A stretch of DNA of 64,000 nt from Agromyces sp. S2-1-8. Its GTDB lineage: Bacteria; Actinomycetota; Actinomycetes; Actinomycetales; Microbacteriaceae. Position 1 is the first letter of the stretch. Every line of letters starts with the position of its first letter. Shown here one piece after another: positions 57,013 through 64,000 of the stretch. The translations under genes and the position numbers were made by a program. Location of the stretch: NCBI RefSeq assembly GCF_021129215.1, contig NZ_JAJOLP010000001.1, positions 186,001-250,000 of the forward strand. Direction: 5' to 3'. The notes beneath the pieces are model-generated. The model saw nothing but the letters and a program-made list of their open reading frames with translations, was not told the origin of the DNA and ran no database searches.

Positions 57013-58182
57013 GTGGACTGTTCGTACTTCGACGCCGGGCGCTGTACCTCGTGCGCGCTCATGGGCCGACGGTACGACCTCCAGCTCGCCGACAAGCAGG
57101 CGCACGCCGAAGCGCTGCTCGCGCCGTTCGGCGTCGGCCACTGGGAGCCGCCGGTCGCCAGTCGCGAGGACGCCTACCGCAACAAGGCGAAGATGGTCGT
57201 CGGCGGCACGGTCGACGCTCCCACGATCGGCATCCTCGACGCCGACGGCTACGGCATCGACCTGCAGGCGTGCGGCATCTGCTCCGACGGCCACCGGGCG
57301 GCGTTCCCCGTGCTCGCCCGCTTCATCACCCTCGCCCGTATCACTCCGTACGACGTACGCCGTCGCTCGGGCGAACTCAAGCACCTCATCGTCACCGAGT
57401 CGCCCGACGGCGAGCTCATGGTGCGCTTCGTGCTGCGCTCGACCGAGCCGGTCGCCCGCATCCGCAAGCACCTGCCGACGCTCCTCGCCGAGCTGCCGAA
57501 CGCGCGCGTCGTGACCGCGAACGTGCTGCCCGAGCACAAGGCGGTGCTCGAGGGCGAGCACGAGATCGTGCTCACCGAGGCCGAGACACTGCCGATGCGG
57601 CTCAACGACGTGACGATGCACCTGCGCCCGCAGAGCTTCTTCCAGACCAACACCGCGATCGCGGCCGCGCTCTACGCCGAGGCCCGCACCTGGATCCGCG
57701 ACCTCGCCCCCGACTCGGCGTGGGACCTCTACTCGGGCGTCGGCGGGTTCGCCCTGCACATCGCCGGCGCAGCCGGCTCGGCGAGCACCGCGGGCTCGGC
57801 CGACGGCGCGGGCCCTGCGGTCACGGGCATCGAGACGAGCGTCGAGGCGGTCGCGAGCGCCGAGTTGAGCAGAACGGATGCCGCGCTCTCACGCCTCCGG
57901 TTCGCCGCGGGCGACGCGACCGACTTCGCGCTTCGCGCGCGGCCCGCCGACGCCCCCGACCTCGTCATCGTCAATCCGCCCCGGCGCGGCATCGGCCCCG
58001 AGCTCGCGCACTGGCTCGAGGCATCCGACGTGTCGCACGTGCTGTACTCGAGCTGCAACGCCGCCTCGCTCGCGAAGGACCTCGCGGCGATGCCGTCGCT
58101 GCGGCCGGTGCGGGCGCGCGTGTTCGACATGTTCCCGCAGACGACGCACTTCGAGGTGATGGTGCTGCTCGGGCGGCGCTGA
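57013..58182 (+). CDS. rlmC: RlmC-like 23S rRNA (uracil-C5) methyltransferase
   Basis: This SAM-dependent RNA m5U methyltransferase has 389 residues. An N-terminal Fe-S cluster motif, VDCSYFDAGRCTSC (Cys3, 11, 14), plus Cys90 in QACGICSDG match RlmC (RumB, m5U747). SAM-binding and target segments follow: SFFQTNTAIA, WDLYSGVGGFALHIAG, VIVNPPRRGIGPELA and the catalytic Cys in LYSSCNAASLAKD. The GTG at 57013 is chosen because the Fe-S Cys follows at once; GAGGAT lies 7 nt upstream. An Ala/Gly/Ser insert lies in the SAM domain. Confidence 0.9.
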   Translation: MDCSYFDAGRCTSCALMGRRYDLQLADKQAHAEALLAPFGVGHWEPPVASREDAYRNKAKMVVGGTVDAPTIGILDADGYGIDLQACGICSDGHRAAFPVLARFITLARITPYDVRRRSGELKHLIVTESPDGELMVRFVLRSTEPVARIRKHLPTLLAELPNARVVTANVLPEHKAVLEGEHEIVLTEAETLPMRLNDVTMHLRPQSFFQTNTAIAAALYAEARTWIRDLAPDSAWDLYSGVGGFALHIAGAAGSASTAGSADGAGPAVTGIETSVEAVASAELSRTDAALSRLRFAAGDATDFALRARPADAPDLVIVNPPRRGIGPELAHWLEASDVSHVLYSSCNAASLAKDLAAMPSLRPVRARVFDMFPQTTHFEVMVLLGRR

Positions 58183-58214
58183 CCGGATGCCGCCGGTCTC
58201 GCGCCGCGACCGCG

Positions 58215-59795
58215 TCACTTCGAGGTCGAGTGGCCGCCGGGCGGACTCGGCATCGAGGCCCGATCCCTGGCCTCCGCGATCGCGACGATCAGGTTCTGCA
58301 TGCCGGCGAAGATGATGCCGTGGAACGGGAGGATCGCCCACCAGTAGAGGCGTCCGGTCAGGCCCTTGGGGAAGTACACGGCCCGCTGGGTGTACCGGGA
58401 ACCGCCGCCGTTGGGTTCGCAACGCAATTCCAGCCACGCGCGGCCCGGCAGCTTCATCTCGGCGCGGAGCCTGAGCAGGCGTTCTTCCTCGCAGGCCTCG
58501 ACCCGCCAGAAGTCGATCGCGTCGCCGACGGCGACACGCGTTCGGCTGCGACGCCCGCGCGCGAGGCCGACACCGCCGACGAGCCGGTCGGCCCAGCCTC
58601 TGAGCGACCAGAGCAGCGGCGTCGAGTACCACCCGTTCTCGCCGCCGATGCCGGCGATCACCGACCACAGCGCCGCGACGCTCGCGGAGGTCTCTCGCGA
58701 TCGATCGTCGGTGTACACGGTGCGACCCGCCCAGTCGGGGTCGCTGGGCAACGGGTCGCTCGGCGCCTCGGGCACCTTGGCATCGAGCCAACTCGTCTCG
58801 ACCTCGTCGTTCTCGACGCGGCCGAGCGCCAACGACACCGCCTCCCGATACGGCGTGAGCCCGCCCGGCGGCGGCGGGATGAGCGCATCGATGTCGTGGT
58901 TCTGCATGACGCAGTCGTTCTGCAGCGACTCGACCAGCGGTCGTGCCAGCGCACGAGGTATCGGGGTCACGAGGTCGACCCAGTGCGATGCGAGGCTCGG
59001 CGTGAGGACCGGGAGTGCGGCGATCCCGCGCTGCGGCAGGCCCGCTTCGATCGCATAGCCGTTCATCATCTGGCCGTACCGCCACACGTCCGGGCCGCCG
59101 ATGTCGAGCGTCCGGTTCACCACGGCCGGGAGGTGCGCAGCGGCGAGGAGGTAGTAGAGCACGTCGCGTACCGCGATGGGCTGGATGAAGTTCCTGACCC
59201 ATCGGGGGGCGGGCATGTACGGAAGCACCTCGGTGAGATGGCGGATCATCTCGAAGGATGCCGACCCCGACCCGATCACGACCCCCGCTTGCAGGGCCAC
59301 GGTCGGCACTCCGGAACCGAGCAGGATCTCTCCGACCTCCACTCGGGAACGCAGGTGGTCGGAGAGCTCCGCGCCCGGCGGGTGCAGACCACCCAGGTAC
59401 ACGATGCGGCGGACGTTCGCGTGACGTGCCGCCCGTGAGGCGACCAGCGCCACCCTGCGATCGAGGTCCGCGAATCGCCGGCCGCTCGTCATCGAGTGGA
59501 TGAGGTACCACACGACGTCGACGTCCTGCATCGCACGACCGACGACGTCGGCGTCACGGGCGTCACCGACGACCACGTCCACGTCGGAGCCCCACGCGAA
59601 AGCCGCCAACCGCTCGGGGCTGCGCACGAGGACCCGCACGCCGTAACCGGCCGCGAGAAGTCGCGGCACGAGCCTCCCGCCGATGTACCCCGTCGAGCCC
59701 AGGACCAGCACCCGCTCGGCGGTGCCGTCGCCGCGCAGGCGTGACCGCAGTGCGGGTTCGCGCCCCGTCGGTGCCGTCAGGGCGTCAACGCTCAT
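58215..59795 (-). CDS. SDR-type NAD(P)H-binding protein fused to DUF2867
   Basis: This 526-residue protein has an atypical SDR N-terminal half with VLVLGSTGYIGGRLVPRLLAAG (GxxGxxG at 33-39), VDVVVGDARDADVVGRAM and VVWYLIHSM. The C-terminal DUF2867 (about 330-515) has AVGDAIDFWRVEACEEERLL, AEMKLPGRAWLEL and YFPKGLTGRLYWWAILPFHGIIF, as in the DUF2867 (YbjT-like) group. Function is unknown; lipid or quinone-related roles have been guessed for the family. Convergent with rlmC. Confidence 0.85.
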   Translation of the reverse strand: MSVDALTAPTGREPALRSRLRGDGTAERVLVLGSTGYIGGRLVPRLLAAGYGVRVLVRSPERLAAFAWGSDVDVVVGDARDADVVGRAMQDVDVVWYLIHSMTSGRRFADLDRRVALVASRAARHANVRRIVYLGGLHPPGAELSDHLRSRVEVGEILLGSGVPTVALQAGVVIGSGSASFEMIRHLTEVLPYMPAPRWVRNFIQPIAVRDVLYYLLAAAHLPAVVNRTLDIGGPDVWRYGQMMNGYAIEAGLPQRGIAALPVLTPSLASHWVDLVTPIPRALARPLVESLQNDCVMQNHDIDALIPPPPGGLTPYREAVSLALGRVENDEVETSWLDAKVPEAPSDPLPSDPDWAGRTVYTDDRSRETSASVAALWSVIAGIGGENGWYSTPLLWSLRGWADRLVGGVGLARGRRSRTRVAVGDAIDFWRVEACEEERLLRLRAEMKLPGRAWLELRCEPNGGGSRYTQRAVYFPKGLTGRLYWWAILPFHGIIFAGMQNLIVAIAEARDRASMPSPPGGHSTSK

Positions 59796-60035
59796 TCCCC
59801 AACACCTCCCGGAGCACGGGCCTCAGCGTCTCGCGAAGCCGTCGACACCCGGCGGACTCCGCGTCCTGCCCGCTCGATGCCCATCATCCACCTTCATCCG
59901 GGCGCAGCCAACCGAGCTCGGAGTCTGCGGAAGGATGGCGAAGCGACGTGCACCCGGCGCGCGCCCCGGCGTCGTCGGCCCCGCAATCCCTTCCGGCGAA
60001 TTCACCCCTGTTCAGGTGTTTCATTCCGAATCGGC

Positions 60036-60066
60036 TATACTGGAAGGTCACGCGAAAGGAGGTGAC
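60036..60066 (+). promoter_or_regulatory. Strong promoter and perfect Shine-Dalgarno site
   Basis: TATACT (60036-60041) is the best -10 in the window and is followed by AAAGGAGGTGAC just before the ATG at 60067. The contrast with the leaderless neighbours suggests a highly translated gene. 59796-60035 shows no gene. Confidence 0.65.
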
Positions 60067-60303
60067 ATGCGAAGGATCGGAATCATCCCCACGACCGTCA
60101 TCGTCGCGGTATGGGTGTTCTTCATCGGCTTCACGTTCGGCTACCTGAACGAGCTCGAGGCCGGCACGACGACGGCGACGAACGCCGGGCTGCTCTCCGG
60201 AGCTGCCGCCCTCGCGCTCGGTGCCGCCACGTACCTCGTGGTCAAGCTCGTGCGCGCCGTGACCCACGCACGCCGCGGGCACGACGCGAAGCACGCGGGC
60301 TGA
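60067..60303 (+). CDS. Small two-helix membrane protein, unknown
   Basis: This 78-residue protein has helices at about residues 7-25 (IPTTVIVAVWVFFIGFTFG) and 43-64 (LLSGAAALALGAATYLVVKL) and a basic His-containing tail (RAVTHARRGHDAKHAG). No family recognised. The strong promoter and ideal ribosome site argue that it is real and well expressed. Confidence 0.75.
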   Translation: MRRIGIIPTTVIVAVWVFFIGFTFGYLNELEAGTTTATNAGLLSGAAALALGAATYLVVKLVRAVTHARRGHDAKHAG

Positions 60304-60395
60304 GGCCCGGGCGGTCGACGGCGCTGAGCGCCCGACCGCGCCTCATCGGCCGGGGAGCGATGGTCGCTTCCCGGCCGATCTGCGTCTCGGGGTGC

Positions 60396-61688
60396 TCAGC
60401 GGGTCGCGCCCGCCCGCGCCAGGCAGAACCGCCGCACCGGCTCGGTCGGCACGAGCCCGGCGAGCTCGGCGTACTGCGCCGACGCCTCGGCGCGACGCCC
60501 GGTGCGCCAGTCGAGGTCGGCGAGCGCGAGCCTCGCGTCGACCGCCGCATACGGTGCCGAGCCCTCGGCGAGCGCGCGCAACTCGCTCGACACCCTCCGC
60601 AGCACGGCCGTGCGCTCCCCCGACGGCGAGGCGAGCAGCGCCCGGTGCAGTTCGGCCGACAGCCGCGCAACCGTCACCGACGGTGCACCCCACACCCGTT
60701 CCAGCGCGCGGTAGAAGCCGACGACCCGGTCCCAGTCGGTCGCGGCGAAGCTCGGCGCAGTGCTGTGCAGGCCCGCGATGGCGGCCTCGAGCACGAACCT
60801 CCCGTCGCCGCGATCGGCCGCGGCCGCCGCGTCGTCGAGGCCGGCCTCGATGAGCCGGCGGTCCCACAGCCGACGGTCGACCTCGTCGAGCGGCAGGGCC
60901 GCGCCCGCCTCGTCGAGTCGCCCCGGCCGGCGGGCGAGGCCCAGTCGGATCACCGCTCGCAGCCCCCGCACCTCGGCGTCGTCGGGATACTCGGCGACGA
61001 GCGCGTCGGCGATCGACAGCGCCTGCCGGCCGAGGTCGTCGAACGGCGTCTGCGGGTCGAGCACGTCGCGGTGCGCGACCGTGAACATGCCCGCGACGCT
61101 CGCGAGCACGACGGGCAGCCGCACCCGCCGCTCGGGCGCCTCGGGAACGTGGAACCGCCCGCGCGCCTCGGCGAGCGCGTGCTTCGCGCGCGTCAGCCGG
61201 GCGGCCGCGGCGGAGGGCTGCACACCGAGGTGGGCGGCGATGCGCGGCACGTCGAGCCCGCAGACCAGCCGCAGCGCGAGCACGAGCCGCGCCTGCTCGG
61301 TGAGTGCGGGATCGCACGCCACGAACAGGAGGGCGAGGCGGTCGTCGAGCGCGCCGCTCGAGAGCGGCCCGTCGATCGAGGATGCCTCGGCCGAGGCATC
61401 CTCGTCGGTGGCCGTCGCCTGTTCGGCGGCGACCCGCTCGGCGTGGCGCTGCTCGGTCGCGGCGCGACGGCGATCGTCGATGAAGGCGCGCTTGCCGACC
61501 GCGATGCACCACGCGGCGAGCGAGCCGAGCGGCGGACCGTCGCCGGCCCGGGCGACGGCCCTCGCGACGGCCTCGGCGGCGTACTCCTGCGCGTCGTCCA
61601 CGCTGCCCGTGTAGGCGGCGAGGGCGCGCACGATCCGCGGCCAGGCGTCGACGAAGTCCTCGCCGAGGCCGGCGACCGACTCGCTCAC
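60396..61688 (-). CDS. ECF42-type RNA polymerase sigma factor with C-terminal TPR-like domain
   Basis: This 430-residue protein has sigma region 2 at its start (LGEDFVDAWPRIVRALAAYTG, DDAQEYAAEAVARAV, CIAVGKRAFIDDRRR) and region 4 (RLALLFVACDPALTEQARLVLALRLVCGLDVPRIAAHLGV in parts, about 115-160). A DUF6596/TPR-like C-terminal extension of about 230 residues is the mark of ECF42, whose members lack an anti-sigma factor. GTG at 61688 overlaps the stop of the DGPF gene as GTGA, and DGPF genes are the known ECF42 partners. The linker between regions 2 and 4 is Ala/Asp/Glu-rich and includes a double copy of the GATGCCTC motif. Confidence 0.92.
   Translation of the reverse strand: MSESVAGLGEDFVDAWPRIVRALAAYTGSVDDAQEYAAEAVARAVARAGDGPPLGSLAAWCIAVGKRAFIDDRRRAATEQRHAERVAAEQATATDEDASAEASSIDGPLSSGALDDRLALLFVACDPALTEQARLVLALRLVCGLDVPRIAAHLGVQPSAAAARLTRAKHALAEARGRFHVPEAPERRVRLPVVLASVAGMFTVAHRDVLDPQTPFDDLGRQALSIADALVAEYPDDAEVRGLRAVIRLGLARRPGRLDEAGAALPLDEVDRRLWDRRLIEAGLDDAAAAADRGDGRFVLEAAIAGLHSTAPSFAATDWDRVVGFYRALERVWGAPSVTVARLSAELHRALLASPSGERTAVLRRVSSELRALAEGSAPYAAVDARLALADLDWRTGRRAEASAQYAELAGLVPTEPVRRFCLARAGATR
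61381..61400. repeat. Perfect palindrome made of two GATGCCTC motifs
   Basis: GATGCCTCGGCCGAGGCATC lies inside the sigma-factor linker codons. It is the only place seen where the over-represented octamer occurs head to head. Confidence 0.7.
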
Positions 61689-62074
61689 GAGACGGGGAAC
61701 ACCTTGCGCCACTCGATGTGCCCGCCGGTGGGCACGAGGGCGGCGATCTGCCGGGCGAGCTGCTCGTCGTCGGTCTCGACGAGGTAGTAGCCCGAGACCA
61801 CCTCGGTCGTGTCGGGGTAGGGCCCGTCGGAGTAGACCGCGTCGTCGAGCACCCGGTCGCCGTCGCCGGGGGTGACCCGCCCGCCGTGCCGCGCGTTCTG
61901 CAGGGCGGCACCGCCGACGAGGCGGGCGCCGAGCTTCACGACGGCCTCCTGGAAGGCCTTGTGCGCGGGGAAGTTGTTCTCGGGGTCGCCGCCGGGCACG
62001 CCGCCGCCCCCGTTCAGGAACGCGTCCGAGTCCCAGTCGGGCTCGTGGATGAGGTACATGTACGTGTCGGTCAT
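61685..62074 (-). CDS. DGPF/YCII-related protein (ECF42 partner)
   Basis: This 129-residue protein has the signature VYSDGPYPDTTEVVSGYYLV (about 80-99), which gives the DGPF family its name, after an N-terminal strand TYMYLIHEPDWD. It is thought to act with ECF42 sigma factors and has a ferredoxin-like YCII fold. AAGGAG lies 7 nt before ATG at 62074. GTGA overlap with the sigma gene. Confidence 0.92.
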   Translation of the reverse strand: MTDTYMYLIHEPDWDSDAFLNGGGGVPGGDPENNFPAHKAFQEAVVKLGARLVGGAALQNARHGGRVTPGDGDRVLDDAVYSDGPYPDTTEVVSGYYLVETDDEQLARQIAALVPTGGHIEWRKVFPVS

Positions 62075-62170
62075 GGCGTCTCCTTCGTCGGCCCTTTCGG
62101 GCACGTGACGACGTTCGTCACACCATGGTGACGAACTCGGCCGCTCGAAATCGACACCCGGCCGTGAAAC

Positions 62171-63538
62171 TCAGAGGTTCGCCGTGAGGCGCGCGAGCTC
62201 GGCGAGCCGGTCGGCCCGGTCGCGCGGCGCACCCGGCACCCCCGGCCGCTGCTGGTCGGGCCGCGGCCCCGAGGGCGGCCGGTAGGCGACACCCCGCGCA
62301 TCGAGCCAGGCGAGATACCCGGGCAGCCGGGCGGCGAAGTCGTCGGGGTCGACGGGCCCGCCGTTCCAGGCGACCTCGGCGAACGCCCCGAGCCGCGGGA
62401 ACACCGCGTAGTCGAGCCGATCGCGACCGTCGAGATGCTCGCACCAGACGTTCGCCTGCACGCCCGCCACGCGGTCGGCGAACCAGGCCGGCGACTCGGC
62501 GGGCACGGGGTCGAAGGTGCCGACGTCCTCGACCGACAGCACGGTGCCGACCGGGATCGGCTCCTCGGGCAGGTCGGACTGCCGGTAGTCGAGGTAGGTC
62601 CACAGGTCGGGGCACAGCACGACGTCGTGCCCGAGCCGCGCGCCCAGCTCGGCGCCGACCGGCCCGCGCCACGACGCCACGATCGCGTCGGGTGCGGGGT
62701 CGCGGCCCTCGAGCATCTCGTCCCAGCCGACGACCCGGCGGCCGTGGCCGCGTACGCGGTCGGCGATGCGCGCGAGGAACCACGACTGCAGCTCCTCCTC
62801 GGTCGTGAGCCCGCGCTCGGCCATGAGCTCCTGCGTGCGCGGGTCGGCCCGCCAGCGATCCTTGCGCACCTCGTCGCCGCCGATGCCGATGAACTCGGAG
62901 TCGAACACCTCGCACAGCTCGTCGAACACGGTGCCGACGAACTCGAGCGTCGCGTCGTCGACGTTCAGCACCTCGTCGCTGATGCCGAACCGCGGCCACG
63001 GCTCGGCGACGCGCTCGCTCACGGCCTCGGCGCCGCCGACCCCGAACTCGGGATACGCGGCGAGGATCGCCTGCGCGTGCCCCGGCACGTCGATCTCGGG
63101 CACGATGCGGATGCCTCGCGCCGCCGCGAATCGCACGAGCCCGCGCAGTTCGCCATGGGTGTACCAGCCCTCGTGCGGAACCCCGTCGAGCGTCGAGTGC
63201 GGCCCGTGGCCGAGCTGGGTCTGCGAACGCCGTCCGCCGACCTCGGTGAGGCGCGGGTAGGCGCGGACCTCGAACCGCCAGCCCTGGTCGTCGGTGAGGT
63301 GCAGCTGGAGCACGTTGATGCGGTGCGCGGCGAGCAGGTCGATGAACCGCTCGAGATCGGCCACCGGCCGGAAGCGCCGGGCGACGTCGAGCATGACGCC
63401 GCGCCACGCGAAGCGCGGCTCACCCTCGAGGCGGAGGCCGGCGGCGGTCGAGTCGGCGCGCAGCGCCGTCTCGAGACCCTCCCCGACGTGGTCTCGAAAC
63501 GCTCCTCCGTCGCTCCTCGACCGACGCCCCACGGTCAC
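62171..63538 (-). CDS. GH20 beta-N-acetylhexosaminidase (catalytic domain only)
   Basis: This 455-residue enzyme should release terminal GlcNAc/GalNAc from chitin- or peptidoglycan-like oligosaccharides. The domain starts at FAWRGVMLDVARRFRPV and shows INVLQLHLTDDQGWRFEV, GIRIVPEIDVPGHAQAIL and the catalytic pair FIGIGGDEVRKD (Asp222, Glu223). Later come VVGWDEMLEG and VQANVWCEHL. No signal peptide and no N-terminal GH20b domain are present. GTG at 63538 overlaps the proC stop by 4 nt. The first 35 or so residues come from two copies of the dispersed repeat, so the original start may have been changed by insertion. Confidence 0.9.
   Translation of the reverse strand: MTVGRRSRSDGGAFRDHVGEGLETALRADSTAAGLRLEGEPRFAWRGVMLDVARRFRPVADLERFIDLLAAHRINVLQLHLTDDQGWRFEVRAYPRLTEVGGRRSQTQLGHGPHSTLDGVPHEGWYTHGELRGLVRFAAARGIRIVPEIDVPGHAQAILAAYPEFGVGGAEAVSERVAEPWPRFGISDEVLNVDDATLEFVGTVFDELCEVFDSEFIGIGGDEVRKDRWRADPRTQELMAERGLTTEEELQSWFLARIADRVRGHGRRVVGWDEMLEGRDPAPDAIVASWRGPVGAELGARLGHDVVLCPDLWTYLDYRQSDLPEEPIPVGTVLSVEDVGTFDPVPAESPAWFADRVAGVQANVWCEHLDGRDRLDYAVFPRLGAFAEVAWNGGPVDPDDFAARLPGYLAWLDARGVAYRPPSGPRPDQQRPGVPGAPRDRADRLAELARLTANL
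63446..63524. repeat. Dispersed repeat, inverted pair in the GH20 5' codons
   Basis: GGTCGAGTCGGCGCGCAGCG... (63446-63478) and GTGGTCTCGAAACGCTCCTC... ending CCTCGACCGAC (63488-63524) face each other. Both are in frame with the GH20 gene, right after its GTG. Confidence 0.8.
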
Positions 63539-64000
63539 GCGCCGGCCGCCAGCTCGCGGGCACGTGCGAGCGCGGCGTCGGTCGCGCGGTCGAACGTTTG
63601 CTTGAGCGACGCCTCCTCGAGCACGGCGACCGCGCGCTCGGTGGTGCCCTTCGGGCTGGTCACCCGGCGACGCAGCTCGGCCGGCTCCTCGCCCGCGTCG
63701 GCGAGCAGCTCGCTCGCACCGCGGAACGTGCCCTGCACCATGGTCGCGGCCTGCTCGGGCGTGAAGCCCTTGTCGATCGCCGTCGCCGTGAGCTGCTCGA
63801 TGAGGTAGAAGACGTACGCCGGCCCCGAGCCCGAGATCGTCGACAGCGCGTCGAGCTGCGACTCGGGCACGACGAGCACGTCGCCGACGGTCTCGAAGAG
63901 CGCGACCGCGAGGGCGAGGTCGTCGTCGCTCGAGCGGGTGCCGGGCGAGACGCCGGTCACGGCGCGCCCGACGACGGCCGGGGTGTTCGGCATCGTGCGG
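63535..64000 (-). CDS. proC: ProC, pyrroline-5-carboxylate reductase (5' end outside window)
   Basis: This enzyme is the last step of proline synthesis, reducing P5C with NAD(P)H. The visible C-terminal 154 residues begin inside the conserved VRTMPNTPAVVG. They contain the dimer/active-site signature STISGSGPAYVFYLIEQL and TSPKGTTERAVAVLEE. The stop overlaps the GH20 GTG start, so the two genes are coupled. Start lies beyond 64000. Confidence 0.95.
   Translation of the reverse strand, partial: RTMPNTPAVVGRAVTGVSPGTRSSDDDLALAVALFETVGDVLVVPESQLDALSTISGSGPAYVFYLIEQLTATAIDKGFTPEQAATMVQGTFRGASELLADAGEEPAELRRRVTSPKGTTERAVAVLEEASLKQTFDRATDAALARARELAAGA

Noticed and set aside
56737-57759. Extension of the Tat-exported flavoenzyme frame to 57759
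   Set aside because: It crosses the promoter and the divergent rRNA methyltransferase gene; the twin-Arg signal places the start at 56736.
61689-61712. Earlier start (61712) for the ECF42 sigma factor
   Set aside because: It would overlap the DGPF gene by 28 nt; the GTG at 61688 gives the usual 4-nt GTGA coupling and a standard sigma region 2 start.

Overview
The window is very GC-rich DNA (about 70 percent) from an actinobacterium. Gene content and order point to the family Microbacteriaceae, with Agromyces or a close relative the best guess. The signs are a menaquinone locus, System II cytochrome c maturation genes, a bS22 (AURKAIP1/COX24-type) ribosomal microprotein, F420/LLM-type enzymes, GTG/TTG starts and many leaderless promoters. 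No rRNA, tRNA, integrase, transposase or CRISPR array was seen. Genus placement is inference, because no comparison could be run.

Layout. 1-9.9 kb: menaquinone biosynthesis (menD, menA, menE, menB, menC) with small membrane proteins, split by a divergent MarR/MFS efflux pair at 3.8-6.0 kb. 9.9-12.2 kb: a MerR/MFS pair with an almost perfect operator palindrome, then a small secreted protein. 12.3-21.6 kb: a 2030-residue secreted amylase-pullulanase under a LacI-type operator, a small unknown gene and a large ATP-binding LuxR (LAL) regulator. 21.8-26.8 kb: a tightly coupled operon (histidine phosphatase-resA-ccdA-resB-ccsB) for cytochrome c maturation. 27-30.5 kb: DyP peroxidase, two membrane genes with atypical base composition, a perfect 25-bp inverted repeat, and an archaeal-type aspartyl-tRNA synthetase. 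30.5-36.5 kb: a sulfatase module (formylglycine-generating enzyme, SulP transporter, HAD hydrolase, FGly sulfatase). 36.6-44.2 kb: glutaredoxin-like protein, bS22, acetyltransferase, DUF1772 protein, ArsR regulator, a Trk/Ktr-type K+ uptake pair, and a self-contained ABC-2 exporter operon with its own regulator. 44.4-52.3 kb: a complete kdp operon (kdpFABCDE), preceded by a 27-codon micro-ORF coupled to kdpF. 52.4-64 kb: LLM oxidoreductase, DUF402 protein, flavin-reductase-like protein, a Tat-exported FAD enzyme, a RlmC-like rRNA methyltransferase, an SDR/DUF2867 protein, an ECF42 sigma factor with its DGPF partner, a GH20 hexosaminidase, and the 3' part of proC.

How it fits together. Menaquinone and the cytochrome c maturation operon both serve the aerobic respiratory chain. 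Two K+ systems (constitutive Trk-like and inducible Kdp) lie within 15 kb. The sulfatase, its activating enzyme and a sulfate-type transporter form a likely organosulfate-scavenging unit. The pullulanase and hexosaminidase indicate polysaccharide and amino-sugar use.

The most unusual signals are at DNA level. (1) An octamer, GATGCCTC / GAGGCATC, occurs about 39 times, roughly 20-fold above a composition-based estimate, in genes and in gaps. (2) A dispersed repeat of the GGTCTCGATACGC...CTCGACC type occurs at about ten loci. It lies in frame inside the coding parts of menD (three places), resA and the GH20 gene, so it has supplied protein sequence. (3) A second, palindromic family (core GAGTCGCCGAAA) sits at gene ends. 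(4) About 18 genes have a TANNNT-like -10 box 6-8 nt before the start codon, indicating widespread leaderless translation.
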